From: a virus
Virus record (IMG/VR): IMGVR_UViG_3300005526_000015
Location: 1 to 42,849 of that record
Strand: one strand, 5' to 3'
Length of the DNA stretch: 42,849 nucleotides
The notes under the pieces are model-generated. The model searched no databases. It worked only from the letters and a program-made list of their open reading frames with translations, and was not told where the DNA came from. Within the stretch, counting starts at the first letter, position 1; each line of letters opens with the position of its first letter. Position numbers and translations under genes: made by a program. This document shows positions 22,772 through 31,956 of this stretch, in pieces.

Positions 22772-24432
22772 TGTCCTATCAAAGCCATGTGGCAACTATT
22801 CCATTAGGTCAAGGTGGATTTACAGGAGAAGATAACCAAGATAATATCAATATTACAGACCTAATTTTAGCCAAAAATGTACGTTTTGATGGAAATGTGA
22901 TCCGAAAAGTTGGGGGACTCACTGCTTATGATGCAAATGCAGTCACAAATACACCAAATTGTCTTGCAGGAATTGATTATTGGCCAACAGTTACAGATCA
23001 AAAACAAGTAACTGTTTGGTCAGATGGGTCAGTTTATAAAGAAGTTTCAGGCGATCTTGACTCTGATCTATTAGTTAATTCACTTACCTTCACAGATCCA
23101 GTAACTCTTCTTTCTTGTGGTCAAGAGTATGTGGGAAACAATAGAAAACTACTTCTTTTTTCATTAGGTGTTACTCCCCAAATCCTAAATTCAAATGGAA
23201 CAACCATGGCTAATATGACAAATCTTAGTGTCGACTGGTCTGGTAGTAATATGCCTGCCGCAGCACTTTTTCATGACAACCGTGTTGTAGCCTGGGGAAA
23301 TAACAATAGCCCCCACACACTTTACTTTTCAGCCCTCGATGATCATACCAACTTTGCCTACACCGATCCAAATGATGCAACCTCGTATCCCTTACCTATA
23401 TTTGATATTACTCCAGGTGAAGCTCAATACATCAATGCTTGTCACTCATTAGGTACTACACGACTTTACGTTTTTAAATATCCCACAGGTATCTACTTTA
23501 TTGATACTGATCAGTTAACCTCGCTAATAGCACCCGTTACCACTGTTCGGCGAGATATCGGCGTTGCTGGCCCAAAAGCAATTTGCAAAGCGGGTGATCT
23601 TGGAACTGTTTTTATTGGTCATGATGGACACATCTACAGTCTAGACATGGTCAATGATCCAAATTCAGATTTAAGAAATGCGTGCTTCACTAAAACTAAA
23701 CGTCTTACTCGGTGGCTTAAAGAAAATATCAATTTTGCTCGTCTTAAATGGAGTCAATTGACTTATGATACAAATCGTGGCGAAGTTATTGCTACTTATT
23801 CTAAAAGTGGATCGACTTTAAATGATATAGCCCTTGTGTTTGATGTCAATGATCCAAGCAATATTAAAATTGCCTATGAAGATAGAGGTCAGTATCTTAA
23901 TGCTCTTTGGTTTGTTAAAGATACAACTACTACGTATTTTAATCTTTTTCAGTCCGGTGTGGGGGGCGTGGTCTACAAAGCTAATCAGTCAAATAGGGTG
24001 ATTGGAACTTCGACTGGCTATTCTGCTGAGTTTAAAATACCTTCGACTGATTTTCGGTGGCTTGCTAATCAACAGGCACAAATACAATCAACAGTTAATT
24101 TTGCTCAAGTAGATAAAAGAATCGATTTTATTGAGATGAGGATTCAGGCGTTAGGAAACTATGATTTAAGTCTTGATCTATATATTGATGATATCTATTA
24201 CAATACTTTCAATTTTAACCAGGGATCTGCTGGATCTGTTTTAGATGGTGCAGATACTTTGGATTCTACATTTGTTTTAGGATTTGATGGATTCTTAAGA
24301 CGAAGACTTAAAGTAGGGGGATTTGGAAGACGAATCAGTGCTACTTGTTACAATAGTGGAGCAAACCAAGATTTTGGAGCAGCTACCATGATAATTTATT
24401 TTGATACTTTAGGATCAGGAGGAGAGATTTAA
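22771..24432 (+). CDS. Beta-propeller tail hub protein (P22 gp10 / T7 gp12-like)
   Basis: 553 residues. Repeated propeller-like blades (for example V-T-V-W-S-D-G-S-V-Y-K-E, L-L-L-F-S-L-G-V-T-P, V-V-A-W-G-N-N-N, L-Y-V-F-K-Y-P-T-G-I-Y-F-I-D) with regularly spaced Trp/Gly. Size and place after an adaptor gene fit the tail tube hub of podoviruses. Two copies of the dispersed 9-mer are in frame: 23310-23318 (S-P-H-T) and 23957-23965 (G-V-G). Confidence 0.65.
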   Translation: MSYQSHVATIPLGQGGFTGEDNQDNINITDLILAKNVRFDGNVIRKVGGLTAYDANAVTNTPNCLAGIDYWPTVTDQKQVTVWSDGSVYKEVSGDLDSDLLVNSLTFTDPVTLLSCGQEYVGNNRKLLLFSLGVTPQILNSNGTTMANMTNLSVDWSGSNMPAAALFHDNRVVAWGNNNSPHTLYFSALDDHTNFAYTDPNDATSYPLPIFDITPGEAQYINACHSLGTTRLYVFKYPTGIYFIDTDQLTSLIAPVTTVRRDIGVAGPKAICKAGDLGTVFIGHDGHIYSLDMVNDPNSDLRNACFTKTKRLTRWLKENINFARLKWSQLTYDTNRGEVIATYSKSGSTLNDIALVFDVNDPSNIKIAYEDRGQYLNALWFVKDTTTTYFNLFQSGVGGVVYKANQSNRVIGTSTGYSAEFKIPSTDFRWLANQQAQIQSTVNFAQVDKRIDFIEMRIQALGNYDLSLDLYIDDIYYNTFNFNQGSAGSVLDGADTLDSTFVLGFDGFLRRRLKVGGFGRRISATCYNSGANQDFGAATMIIYFDTLGSGGEI

Positions 24433-25490
24433 TGGCATTTCCTACACGAGCACATACATTTGTTTCGGGAGCTACACTTACTGCCTCCCAATTAAATACA
24501 GAATTTGATATAGCTATAAATGCTCTAGCAACGGGTACAAAAGATGCAAATGTGGTGGCACTTACTGCTACGTCACTTGCGGTTTCAACTACTACTGACT
24601 TTGTTGGTAACGTCAATGCTAATGCAAACGTTAATATAGGTGATGCTTCTTCAGATACCCTTAAAGTAAATGCTTCTTCTACTTTTAACAATGCAGTCAC
24701 GATCAATGCGGCAACAACTATAAATGCGGCTACCACAATCAATGCCGCAACTACTTTCAATGCTGCAATCACATTAAATGCTGCTGCAAATATTACTGGA
24801 AATGCAAACATCAGTGGTAATGTGAATGCTGCTGGAAATGTAATTGTTGGAGGTACATTAGGTGTTACTGGAATTGTCACACTTACTGCAAATATTGCTG
24901 GTTCACCTAATATTACTGGAACTCTAACTGCTGGTAATATTGCAACTGCTGGCACTTCTCAATCAACAGGAACGGGAACATTTGGAAACGTATCTACGGC
25001 AGGTTCTCTTACTATTGGTTCTATTGCAGCAACTTCAGCTAATATTGTTGCAGCAGCTAGAACCAGAGCAACAGGAACATCTGTAGGAACTGGTGGAGTA
25101 GCAATTAGTGCTACCTCTAGTGGAAGTATATCATCTGGTTCTTATACAGATGTTACAAATCTTACTGTTACTATTATAACGTCTGGCCGGCCAGTAAGAT
25201 TAGAATTAATTGGTAACTCCTCAGTTTCAACTATTGCGCAATCAGATACGGACTCTACTAGCGGTTCTAGAGTACAATTTTTAAGAGATGGAAGTTTAGT
25301 AGGTGCCGAACTTGAAATAGCCATGGCTGCAACAGGTGCTACGGCCACATCAATTAATATACCACCTGGTTGCATATCTTATATAGATACTCCTGCAGCA
25401 GGAACATATGTTTATAAAGTTCAAGCAAAAGTTGTAACTGCTTCTTCTATTTCATTTAATCAATGCAAACTTGTTGCTTATGAACTATAA
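24432..25490 (+). CDS. Tail fibre or tailspike-like protein with hexapeptide repeats
   Basis: 352 residues. The start (A-F-P-T-R-A-H-T-F-V-S-G) resembles phage particle-anchoring domains. Residues about 90-119 are five T-I-N-A-A-T type hexads, then N-I-T-G-N-A-N-I-S-G-N repeats to about 135, which fit a triple beta-helix shaft. The C-terminal half ends in a compact beta domain. Known: such shafts carry receptor-binding tips. Confidence 0.65.
   Translation: MAFPTRAHTFVSGATLTASQLNTEFDIAINALATGTKDANVVALTATSLAVSTTTDFVGNVNANANVNIGDASSDTLKVNASSTFNNAVTINAATTINAATTINAATTFNAAITLNAAANITGNANISGNVNAAGNVIVGGTLGVTGIVTLTANIAGSPNITGTLTAGNIATAGTSQSTGTGTFGNVSTAGSLTIGSIAATSANIVAAARTRATGTSVGTGGVAISATSSGSISSGSYTDVTNLTVTIITSGRPVRLELIGNSSVSTIAQSDTDSTSGSRVQFLRDGSLVGAELEIAMAATGATATSINIPPGCISYIDTPAAGTYVYKVQAKVVTASSISFNQCKLVAYEL
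24699..24788 (+). repeat. In-frame 18-bp repeat in the tail fibre gene
   Basis: Five degenerate 18-bp units encode T-I-N-A-A-T, T-I-N-A-A-T, T-I-N-A-A-T, T-F-N-A-A-I and T-L-N-A-A-A. Bases vary at third codon positions, so the peptide is what is kept. Confidence 0.7.
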
Positions 25491-25905
25491 TATTCGTAAA
25501 TACCAGTCATCTGATTATGAGATGATCTGCTCTTGGTGGAAAGCAAATAAAATGCCTTATCCAGCAAAGGATTTCCTACCGTCAACTACATATATCTTGT
25601 GTAATGATCTTGGACTTCCTTTAGTAAGTGTGGCACTCATAGTAACAAATACTTCTTATGTTGCTTGGTTAGAACTTCTTATTGCTAATCCAGAAGTCAC
25701 AAAAGAAGAAAGAAAAGATGCTTGTAAAACATTATTAACACATATGATTAACATTACAAAAGATTTGGGATATAAGAATCTTCTATGTCTTGCTCCAAAT
25801 AAAAAATTAGAGCATTTTTATAATGATTTAGGATTTAAAACAGAATTAAAAGACTCATCTATGTTAGTTATGCAACTTAACAAAGGAGATGTATGCCACC
25901 AGTAG
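25480..25905 (+). CDS. GNAT-like N-acetyltransferase
   Basis: 141 residues from ATG 25480; in-frame ATG at 25471 is the alternative. Seen: N-terminal strand R-K-Y-Q-S-S-D-Y, a strand with V-A-W-L-E-L-L-I-A-N, a helix K-E-E-R-K-D-A-C-K-T-L-L, a strand K-N-L-L-C-L-A-P, and H-F-Y-N-D-L-G-F near the end, as in GNAT folds. The usual Q/R-x-x-G-x-A acyl-CoA loop is weak. It lies between the fibre and ejection genes, so it may modify a virion protein, but this is a guess. Confidence 0.6.
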   Translation: MNYNIRKYQSSDYEMICSWWKANKMPYPAKDFLPSTTYILCNDLGLPLVSVALIVTNTSYVAWLELLIANPEVTKEERKDACKTLLTHMINITKDLGYKNLLCLAPNKKLEHFYNDLGFKTELKDSSMLVMQLNKGDVCHQ

Positions 25906-27092
25906 CAGCAGTAGTCGGAGGAGCAGCGTCAGCAGCAGGAGCGATTGCCGGTGCCGTTGGCGGAGGTGGATCATCCTCATCTAGTGGTTATACCCTGCCT
26001 CCAGAACTTGCAATGCAGATGCTCAGCCAGTTTCAGAAATCTTTGCAAGGCACTCAACAGCAGATGCAACAGAATCAACAGATGATTGACATCTATAATC
26101 AAAGATCAAATATTATCAATCAGACTTTGCAGGGATCACTTCCCAATGATGTTGCTATGAAATCTCTTCAACAATCAACAACTCAACTTGCTCAGATGTT
26201 CGGTGGAAATACAATGCAAGCGATTCAGCAAGGGTTTATCGACAAAAATTCAGCAGAGGCCGCAGGACTTATTAAAGAACAAGCTGGCCAGATGCAAAAC
26301 TATGATCAAGGATTCTTAGATAACTTAAAAACTATGGAGTCCCAAGATTACGTAGATCCAGCATTAAAACATCAGCAAGAAGATCAAAGACGTCAACTAC
26401 AACAAGATCTTCAACGTCAAGGTGTTTCACCAGCAGGACAAATGGCAGCACTAAATCAATTTGATCGTAATGCAAGTGATCAACTATTTACGCGATCTCA
26501 AGATCTTAAAAATCAGACTTTCCAACAAGCTCAAATGGCAATAGGTGCAGCAGGATCAGCTTTTGGTCAATATGCTTCAGGAGTAAGTGGTGCTGCGCAA
26601 CTTAATCTACAAGGTCAACAGCAACAGTTTAATCAGGCTCAACAAGGTTATCAAAATATTACTGGTGCTCTTAGCAATGCTCAACAGGGATATGCAGGAC
26701 TTTCGACTCTTCAAGGTAATCAGTTTAATATGGGTCAAACATCACTTCAAGCATCTCGTCAGCTTAATGCAGACACTCAAAATGCTTTCAACCAAATTGG
26801 CCAGTATAAATTTAATAATGATGTCAATCGTTCTCTTGAGATGGGTTTGCTCGGCAATCAAACGGTATATCAACAAACTGGATACAACTCTGGTGGTGGT
26901 ATTGGCGGATTAGGAACAGCAGAAGCAGCCTATCAATCTAATCAATCACAAAAAGGCGCACAAACCTTTATAAATCAATTTGGACAGAATAATCCTTATA
27001 GTTCTTATGTTCAAGGTGGTATCGATCGATATAATAACACATCCAGCACCCCAGCAAGTAGTTCTAATGCACCTTATAGGAGGTTTGTCTAA
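25893..27092 (+). CDS. Gln-rich internal virion (ejection) protein 1
   Basis: 399 residues. Starts with Ala/Gly-rich low complexity (A-A-V-V-G-G-A-A-S-A-A-G), a possible membrane-inserting segment, then long Gln/Asn-rich helices. The block of three long, helical genes before the lysis genes fits DNA-ejection proteins of podoviruses. No enzymatic motif seen. Confidence 0.6.
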   Translation: MPPVAAVVGGAASAAGAIAGAVGGGGSSSSSGYTLPPELAMQMLSQFQKSLQGTQQQMQQNQQMIDIYNQRSNIINQTLQGSLPNDVAMKSLQQSTTQLAQMFGGNTMQAIQQGFIDKNSAEAAGLIKEQAGQMQNYDQGFLDNLKTMESQDYVDPALKHQQEDQRRQLQQDLQRQGVSPAGQMAALNQFDRNASDQLFTRSQDLKNQTFQQAQMAIGAAGSAFGQYASGVSGAAQLNLQGQQQQFNQAQQGYQNITGALSNAQQGYAGLSTLQGNQFNMGQTSLQASRQLNADTQNAFNQIGQYKFNNDVNRSLEMGLLGNQTVYQQTGYNSGGGIGGLGTAEAAYQSNQSQKGAQTFINQFGQNNPYSSYVQGGIDRYNNTSSTPASSSNAPYRRFV

Positions 27093-28348
27093 TGGCTTAC
27101 GAAACAGAAACAACGCAATCTTTAGGCAATCGTATTGGAAGTGCTCTTAAAGGTGTTGGTGAGGCAGTTAAAGGTAGTATAGACCTAAATGAAACTCTAA
27201 AACACAATGAACTTGCTCGTCAAATGGCTCAGCAACAACTAGACCAATCTCACATAGATTTTCAAAATCAAAAAGCTCAAATGAATGATGCTGCACAAAA
27301 TCAGCAGGCAAATACTCAATTTAATGTATTTAAAGCAGCCTTAGGAAAAGATGAAAAAGGAAATTGGATATTAGATAATAATAAAATCAAAGCTGCTTCT
27401 GGTGCTTTATTTCCTCAATATGACACATGGAGTCAGGTTACTGGAAAGAAATCTAATCCAGATCAATTTATTAATGATAATGTTAACTTTGCTAATGCAG
27501 TAGGACCAGATAATTTAGGTGTTTTATCTACTGCTCATGATGATTTATCTGATTTCTCTAAAGATCCTTCTGCACATAAAGTAATTCAAAGTCGTGCTCA
27601 ATCAGCTCTTAATTCAGTAAGACTTATTGATCCTACAAAAGCAGATCTATTAGAAAAAAGTTTTCAAGATGCTAATGCCACATATCAAAAAGCACAACTT
27701 GCAATGCATTTGGTTCAGCAACGCACTGAAGGAAAAGTGGGACAATCCGACGAGAAACGCTTTAATGACGTCGTCGATACTCTCCAGGGGCGTAAGCGTG
27801 TGGGGGCTGGGGCACCTTTTCAGATGGCTCAACAAAGACTCGCACTTGCTGGCGCAGGAGAAAATTGGCTCAATGCTATGAGATCCGGCAAAGTTGTTGC
27901 CAATAAAGCAGCAATACTGCAATTAAAGTCAAACATTGATCAGATGGTCTCTGGTGGTTCTGGTCGATCTGCTGAGATGGTAAAAATGCTCCTTGAGAAA
28001 ACAGGAAAAAGTAACTTAGCTGATGCTCTTCAGTTTGCTTCAAGTAAGCCACAATCTGCTACTACAAAAGAATTTCTTGATCAATATCAAAATGAACTTG
28101 ACGTAGAGAAATCTGCTTGGACTCAAAAAAGAGATGATTACTTAAATGCAGCCACTTCAGATCTTCAAGATGTTCTCGCTAAAGATCCATCAAAACAACG
28201 TCGTTTAGAAGGTATCTTAAAAGGTATTGCTCCCGGATTTAAAATCCAAGGAAGTGCCTCTTCTGGTCCTCAGCCAGGTGATGTTGAGGATGGTTTCAAA
28301 TTTATCGGAGGCGATCCTTCTGACCCTAAAGCTTGGATTCCACAATAA
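27092..28348 (+). CDS. Helical internal virion (ejection) protein 2
   Basis: 418 residues, almost all helix, with long heptad-rich stretches near 30-75 and 300-350. It overlaps both neighbours at TAATG junctions. The dispersed 9-mer (27798-27806) is in frame (R-V-G). Role inferred from place. Confidence 0.6.
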   Translation: MAYETETTQSLGNRIGSALKGVGEAVKGSIDLNETLKHNELARQMAQQQLDQSHIDFQNQKAQMNDAAQNQQANTQFNVFKAALGKDEKGNWILDNNKIKAASGALFPQYDTWSQVTGKKSNPDQFINDNVNFANAVGPDNLGVLSTAHDDLSDFSKDPSAHKVIQSRAQSALNSVRLIDPTKADLLEKSFQDANATYQKAQLAMHLVQQRTEGKVGQSDEKRFNDVVDTLQGRKRVGAGAPFQMAQQRLALAGAGENWLNAMRSGKVVANKAAILQLKSNIDQMVSGGSGRSAEMVKMLLEKTGKSNLADALQFASSKPQSATTKEFLDQYQNELDVEKSAWTQKRDDYLNAATSDLQDVLAKDPSKQRRLEGILKGIAPGFKIQGSASSGPQPGDVEDGFKFIGGDPSDPKAWIPQ

Positions 28349-29802
28349 TGCCTGGCCCATGGGAAAAGTATGCAGCCCAACCGAATCAACCTTCTGTAGC
28401 TGCTTCTAAAGGTCCCTGGTCTAAGTATTCCTCATCTGCGGAATCACAAGCCCCCACATCCCAGAGCCAAGGACTGGCGGAACGAGCTGCGGTTGATACG
28501 TCTGGGGCATCCAAATTCTATCCCGACACAAATATAAGTAAGCCAGAGATGGCTGCCACTCAAGTCGTTTCTGGTATTACTGGAATGAATGCTAGTGAAG
28601 CAGCCTCGCAAGGTCTTAAAGATGCTCTAAAAGAACACGCCATATCTTATGCTGAATTTACCAAGATGAAGCAAGATATGTTAAAAGAAAATCAAAGTGG
28701 CAATTCTTATTCTCAGCAACTAGAAACAGTAAAAGCAGAAAATCCCACACTTTCAGCAGCCAGTGATTTAACTGGTCAAGCAATTAATGTCGCCGGCACC
28801 CAACCTGCATTTGATGAACTTGTTCCGATGGCACTTAAGGCAGGAGGAGAAGCTCTTAAAAATACTTCCCAATGGCTTGGTACAAAAGCAATCGGTTTGT
28901 CTGAAAAAGCAATGACCAAAATTGGGGGTGTTCAAGGTGCTCAAAAACTTGGTCAAGTAATGGATGAGTATGGGCTAACTGAACTTCCACGTACTATGCG
29001 TAAATTGGGTGAAAAGCTATCAGAAGCAGTCAATGTAGCAGGAAGTAAGTTAGGATTGGGATATAAAGAAATCGATAAATCACTTAATACTGCCCAGACA
29101 GGTGATAATGTTATTAATAGCACTTTTGATGATTGGATGAAAACATATAAAGAAACAACTGGAATTGAGCCTGGAAAGAATCTTCAAACTAGTATGCGAA
29201 ATACTTTAGAAGATCGATTTGATCCAAAAAAATTATACACTCATCAAGATATTGCTAACATTGCTACAGATATTCAAAAGAAAGCGTGGGATAAAGCTTC
29301 TTTAGATGCAACAAAAACAGACGTTCAAGCTGGTTTTGCTCTTCGTCGTAATAATATATCTCTTGCTGAGCAATCTGGTGCTTCTCCTGAGCTTTTAGAT
29401 CAAGTAAAAGAAGCATCCAGTGCATACAATAAACTTAAAACTGCCAAAGATGCTATTGATGCTAAGTTATCAAAGAATCCATCTAAATTAAGTGCAGTTT
29501 TAAGTGGTGCACAACATATCGGAGCAGCTGCTTTAGGAAAACCCGTGCTTGCGGCAGATATTGCATATACTGCGGCTAACTCTGCTGTGGGTAAAACATC
29601 TGCTGCGGCAGTAACAAAATTAGGATCTAAGCTTTTAGGTGCTGCGGCTGATATGGGTAAGTTTGGTAGAGTAATGCTCAATGTGGCAGCACAACGAGGA
29701 TATCAGGGACTAGTTGAGTGGCATTTACAGCAATTGGATAATAATCCAGATTATGCAAAAGCATATGAAGATGCTAATGATCAGACCAGTTCTCAAAAAT
29801 AA
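28348..29802 (+). CDS. Helical internal virion (ejection) protein 3 with G-P-W-x-K-Y repeat
   Basis: 484 residues. ATG 28348 shares a base with the previous stop; an in-frame ATG at 28333 is less likely. The start has two G-P-W-[ES]-K-Y motifs (residues 3-8 and 22-27), known from other phage internal proteins. The rest is helical with Ala-rich hydrophobic stretches (about 390-440) that could insert in a membrane. CCCCCACAT at 28451-28459 is one base off the dispersed 9-mer. Confidence 0.6.
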   Translation: MPGPWEKYAAQPNQPSVAASKGPWSKYSSSAESQAPTSQSQGLAERAAVDTSGASKFYPDTNISKPEMAATQVVSGITGMNASEAASQGLKDALKEHAISYAEFTKMKQDMLKENQSGNSYSQQLETVKAENPTLSAASDLTGQAINVAGTQPAFDELVPMALKAGGEALKNTSQWLGTKAIGLSEKAMTKIGGVQGAQKLGQVMDEYGLTELPRTMRKLGEKLSEAVNVAGSKLGLGYKEIDKSLNTAQTGDNVINSTFDDWMKTYKETTGIEPGKNLQTSMRNTLEDRFDPKKLYTHQDIANIATDIQKKAWDKASLDATKTDVQAGFALRRNNISLAEQSGASPELLDQVKEASSAYNKLKTAKDAIDAKLSKNPSKLSAVLSGAQHIGAAALGKPVLAADIAYTAANSAVGKTSAAAVTKLGSKLLGAAADMGKFGRVMLNVAAQRGYQGLVEWHLQQLDNNPDYAKAYEDANDQTSSQK

Positions 29803-29893
29803 CCATGAAGACTGCGTACAAGATTGCTACTGTAGTTATGGTAAATGTCATACCTAAACAATATCACAAGGACTTACTGGTGTAAAGGACTTT

Positions 29894-30181
29894 ATGAATG
29901 ATGATCACGACAGAGATTACTTTCTAATCCAATCTATCAATGAAATCAAGCAGATGCAGCGAGATATGAATAGAAATATGGAAAAATTAGTTAACACATT
30001 TAGCGCACATACTCTTGAAGATGCTCAAAACCTAGGCAACATCAAGGTAGCCATATCTAAGCTAGAAGAAAAGAATAAAGTTATCACAACTAGCGCCAGT
30101 CTTGTATGGAGTGGTATTGTGAGTGCCGCAGTAGCCTTAGGTTCTGCCGCGGTTAGTTACTTTCTTAAAAAGCCAAGTTAA
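29894..30181 (+). CDS. XhlA-like putative holin
   Basis: 95 residues: a coiled coil (residues 10-60: I-K-Q-M-Q-R-D-M-N-R-N) followed by one hydrophobic segment (about 66-90: T-S-A-S-L-V-W-S-G-I-V-S-A-A-V-A) and a K-K tail. This is the plan of XhlA-type lysis proteins. It is the first gene of the lysis region. Confidence 0.6.
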   Translation: MNDDHDRDYFLIQSINEIKQMQRDMNRNMEKLVNTFSAHTLEDAQNLGNIKVAISKLEEKNKVITTSASLVWSGIVSAAVALGSAAVSYFLKKPS

Positions 30182-30210
30182 TTGGTGTTTTAAGAAAAAT
30201 GTGTTAAAAT
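30182..30210 (+). promoter_or_regulatory. Promoter for the late lysis genes
   Basis: -35 TTGGTG (30182-30187), 17-bp spacer, -10 TAAAAT (30205-30210). Unlike others here, it leaves a leader of about 20 bases with a ribosome site GAGG before ATG 30236. Confidence 0.5.
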
Positions 30211-30235
30211 AAAGGTTTATAGTGAGGTACTTAGA

Positions 30236-30937
30236 ATGAATTTAAGATGTGTGTTGTGTTCGATTCTCGCTTCCATTGTAGTTGCAATGCTTATTTTTGG
30301 GGACGCATATTCTATGCCATTAAGACCGCTTCCACTAAAGATTATTCCTGAAATAGATCTAACAGTTAATGCTGATAGAATTGTCAATGTCAGAGGGCCA
30401 ATAACTCCGATGGCATCTCAGGATTTTGCTCAAGATATGGCAGAAAAAGACAACGGTAAAGATACTATTTATGTAGTTGTTAACTCTCCTGGCGGAGGTA
30501 TTTTACCAGGTCTAGAGATGATTAAACGCCTTGAGGTTACAAAATCACCAGTCGTTTGTGTTGTAGATGGCCTTGCTGCTTCTATGGCTGCCTTATTCAT
30601 TGCATCATGCCCTGTGCTAGTCGCACACAAGTACTCTATTATCATGTTCCATGAGTACTCTACTATGATTCAGGGATCTAGAAAAGATCTTAGATCTCAG
30701 ATGCAACTTGCTGAAGCTGTCTGGAATGCAATATGCCGTGATACATCTAAGAAGATGGGTATGACTGAAGCTGAATTTAGACGACGCAGTGCTGAAGATT
30801 GGTGGATGAATGGCTATGATGCCACCCAAATAGGATTCAGTAGAGCAGTTTTGAACAGATTTATTGTTAAAAATGAGTCAGAAAACCTATTTAAACAACT
30901 TACTAAGTTTTTTACACCTGAGAAAGAAGTAGAATAG
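30236..30937 (+). CDS. ClpP-like serine protease with N-terminal signal peptide
   Basis: 233 residues. Residues 1-26 form a signal peptide or anchor (R-C-V-L-C-S-I-L-A-S then hydrophobic). The rest is a ClpP/SppA-type fold: N-S-P-G-G-G (83-88), catalytic Ser116 in D-G-L-A-A-S-M-A-A, His139 in M-F-H-E-Y, and Asp188 in A-E-D-W-W. These match the Ser/His/Asp order of ClpP. Known: ClpP is normally cytoplasmic; an exported form between holin and endolysin genes is unusual. Inferred: it may cut an envelope or lysis protein. A start-side promoter is seen at 30182-30210. Confidence 0.75.
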   Translation: MNLRCVLCSILASIVVAMLIFGDAYSMPLRPLPLKIIPEIDLTVNADRIVNVRGPITPMASQDFAQDMAEKDNGKDTIYVVVNSPGGGILPGLEMIKRLEVTKSPVVCVVDGLAASMAALFIASCPVLVAHKYSIIMFHEYSTMIQGSRKDLRSQMQLAEAVWNAICRDTSKKMGMTEAEFRRRSAEDWWMNGYDATQIGFSRAVLNRFIVKNESENLFKQLTKFFTPEKEVE

Positions 30938-31341
30938 TGTCTTATAAAGCCTTAGCCATTTCGTTATTTATCGCACTTATTGTTGGCTTTGGCATCGGCT
31001 ATACTTTCGTTCCTACAAAAATACTTACAAAAACAGTGGTTGTAGAAAATACTGTAGAGCACAAAAATACAACCACAACTACTACAAAAAAACCAGACGG
31101 TACAGAAACAACGGTAGTAGTTGATAAAGGTACTGTAGAGACAGATAAAAGCACCTCCAAATTAAAAGAAACAGATCGTGGGAATCTTAACTGGATGGTA
31201 TCAGGCTTTTACACCCGAAACTTAGATAGTCAAAGTGAGATCCTAATCTCAATTAACCGACGAGTTTTTGGTGAGGTTTACGTGGGTATTATTGGATCAA
31301 ATAAGGGGTTTGGCGGAGTTGGGTTAAGCTTACGCTTCTAA
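30937..31341 (+). CDS. Membrane-anchored protein with Thr-rich stalk and barrel-like end
   Basis: 134 residues, GTG start sharing a base with the previous stop. One transmembrane segment (4-24), then a Thr/Lys-rich stalk (about 43-60: T-T-T-T-T-T-K-K), and a short beta-rich end with terminal Phe, as in small outer-membrane proteins. Place and build suggest a spanin-like or lysis accessory role. Confidence 0.5.
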   Translation: MSYKALAISLFIALIVGFGIGYTFVPTKILTKTVVVENTVEHKNTTTTTTKKPDGTETTVVVDKGTVETDKSTSKLKETDRGNLNWMVSGFYTRNLDSQSEILISINRRVFGEVYVGIIGSNKGFGGVGLSLRF

Positions 31342-31342
31342 C

Positions 31343-31843
31343 GTGTTTCATATTTGGCCTTGTCCTGATTGTAAAGTCCTCATAAATAACATCACATCGA
31401 AATGTAGTTGCGGGTATATAAAAGTGGTTGAACTAATAACTCTAGACAAATATTTAGGTCTCGTGCCCCCACACGATCCCACACTATTGAGCAATGCTAA
31501 AGATCTCCTCTTAAAAGTAAACTCCCTATTACAAGAGATAGGAATAACTGACGTAGTAATGACCTCTGGTTATCGCTCCCCCGAATATAATACAGCCATT
31601 GGCGGGGCAGCAAATAGTAAGCACACCACATGCCAGGCAGTAGATTTAAGCGATAATGACCGAATTATAGGCATGCGGCTTTATACCTTTCAAGATGGGC
31701 TCATCTCTAGAGGTCTTTATTGCGAGGATTTGGATTATTGTATTAAAAAGAATGGATCTAAGTGGGTGCATATTCAGTCTGTAGCACCTAAATCGGGGAA
31801 TCGCTTTTTCATTCCCTACGCAGGTCCGCCAATACGGAAATAA
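31343..31843 (+). CDS. Endolysin: zinc ribbon plus M15-type D-Ala-D-Ala peptidase
   Basis: 166 residues, GTG start. The N-terminus has a four-Cys ribbon (Cys7, Cys10, Cys21, Cys23). From residue 70: S-G-Y-R-S-P, then His94 (S-K-H), Asp101 (A-V-D-L-S) and His143 (W-V-H-I), the zinc ligands of peptidase M15. Known: such enzymes cut peptidoglycan stem peptides. The ribbon fusion is unusual. The dispersed 9-mer (31466-31474) is in frame (P-P-H), and a shortened TCCCACAC follows 8 bp later. Confidence 0.8.
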   Translation: MFHIWPCPDCKVLINNITSKCSCGYIKVVELITLDKYLGLVPPHDPTLLSNAKDLLLKVNSLLQEIGITDVVMTSGYRSPEYNTAIGGAANSKHTTCQAVDLSDNDRIIGMRLYTFQDGLISRGLYCEDLDYCIKKNGSKWVHIQSVAPKSGNRFFIPYAGPPIRK

Positions 31844-31875
31844 AAAACCCCCCGAAACTTACCTGCGTGTGGGGG
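31818..31875. terminator. Nested inverted repeat after the endolysin, possible leftward terminator
   Basis: ACGCAGGT (31817-31824) and ACCTGCGT (31861-31868) form an 8-bp stem. Inside and next to it, CCCCCC (from 31847) can pair with the GGGGG of the dispersed 9-mer (31867-31875). Read leftward, CCCCC-loop-GGGGG is followed by TTTTTT, a rho-independent terminator layout for minus-strand transcripts. Confidence 0.45.
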
Positions 31876-31956
31876 CTGTGACTACCAGGGGTCTCGAGGG
31901 GCTGACTGTGTAATCCTAATATAGCACCACTAACTTTAGTTGTCAAGTAAGGACTT

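Noticed and set aside
29805-29885. 26-codon frame between ejection and holin genes
   Set aside because: No ribosome site and no domain; could be chance.
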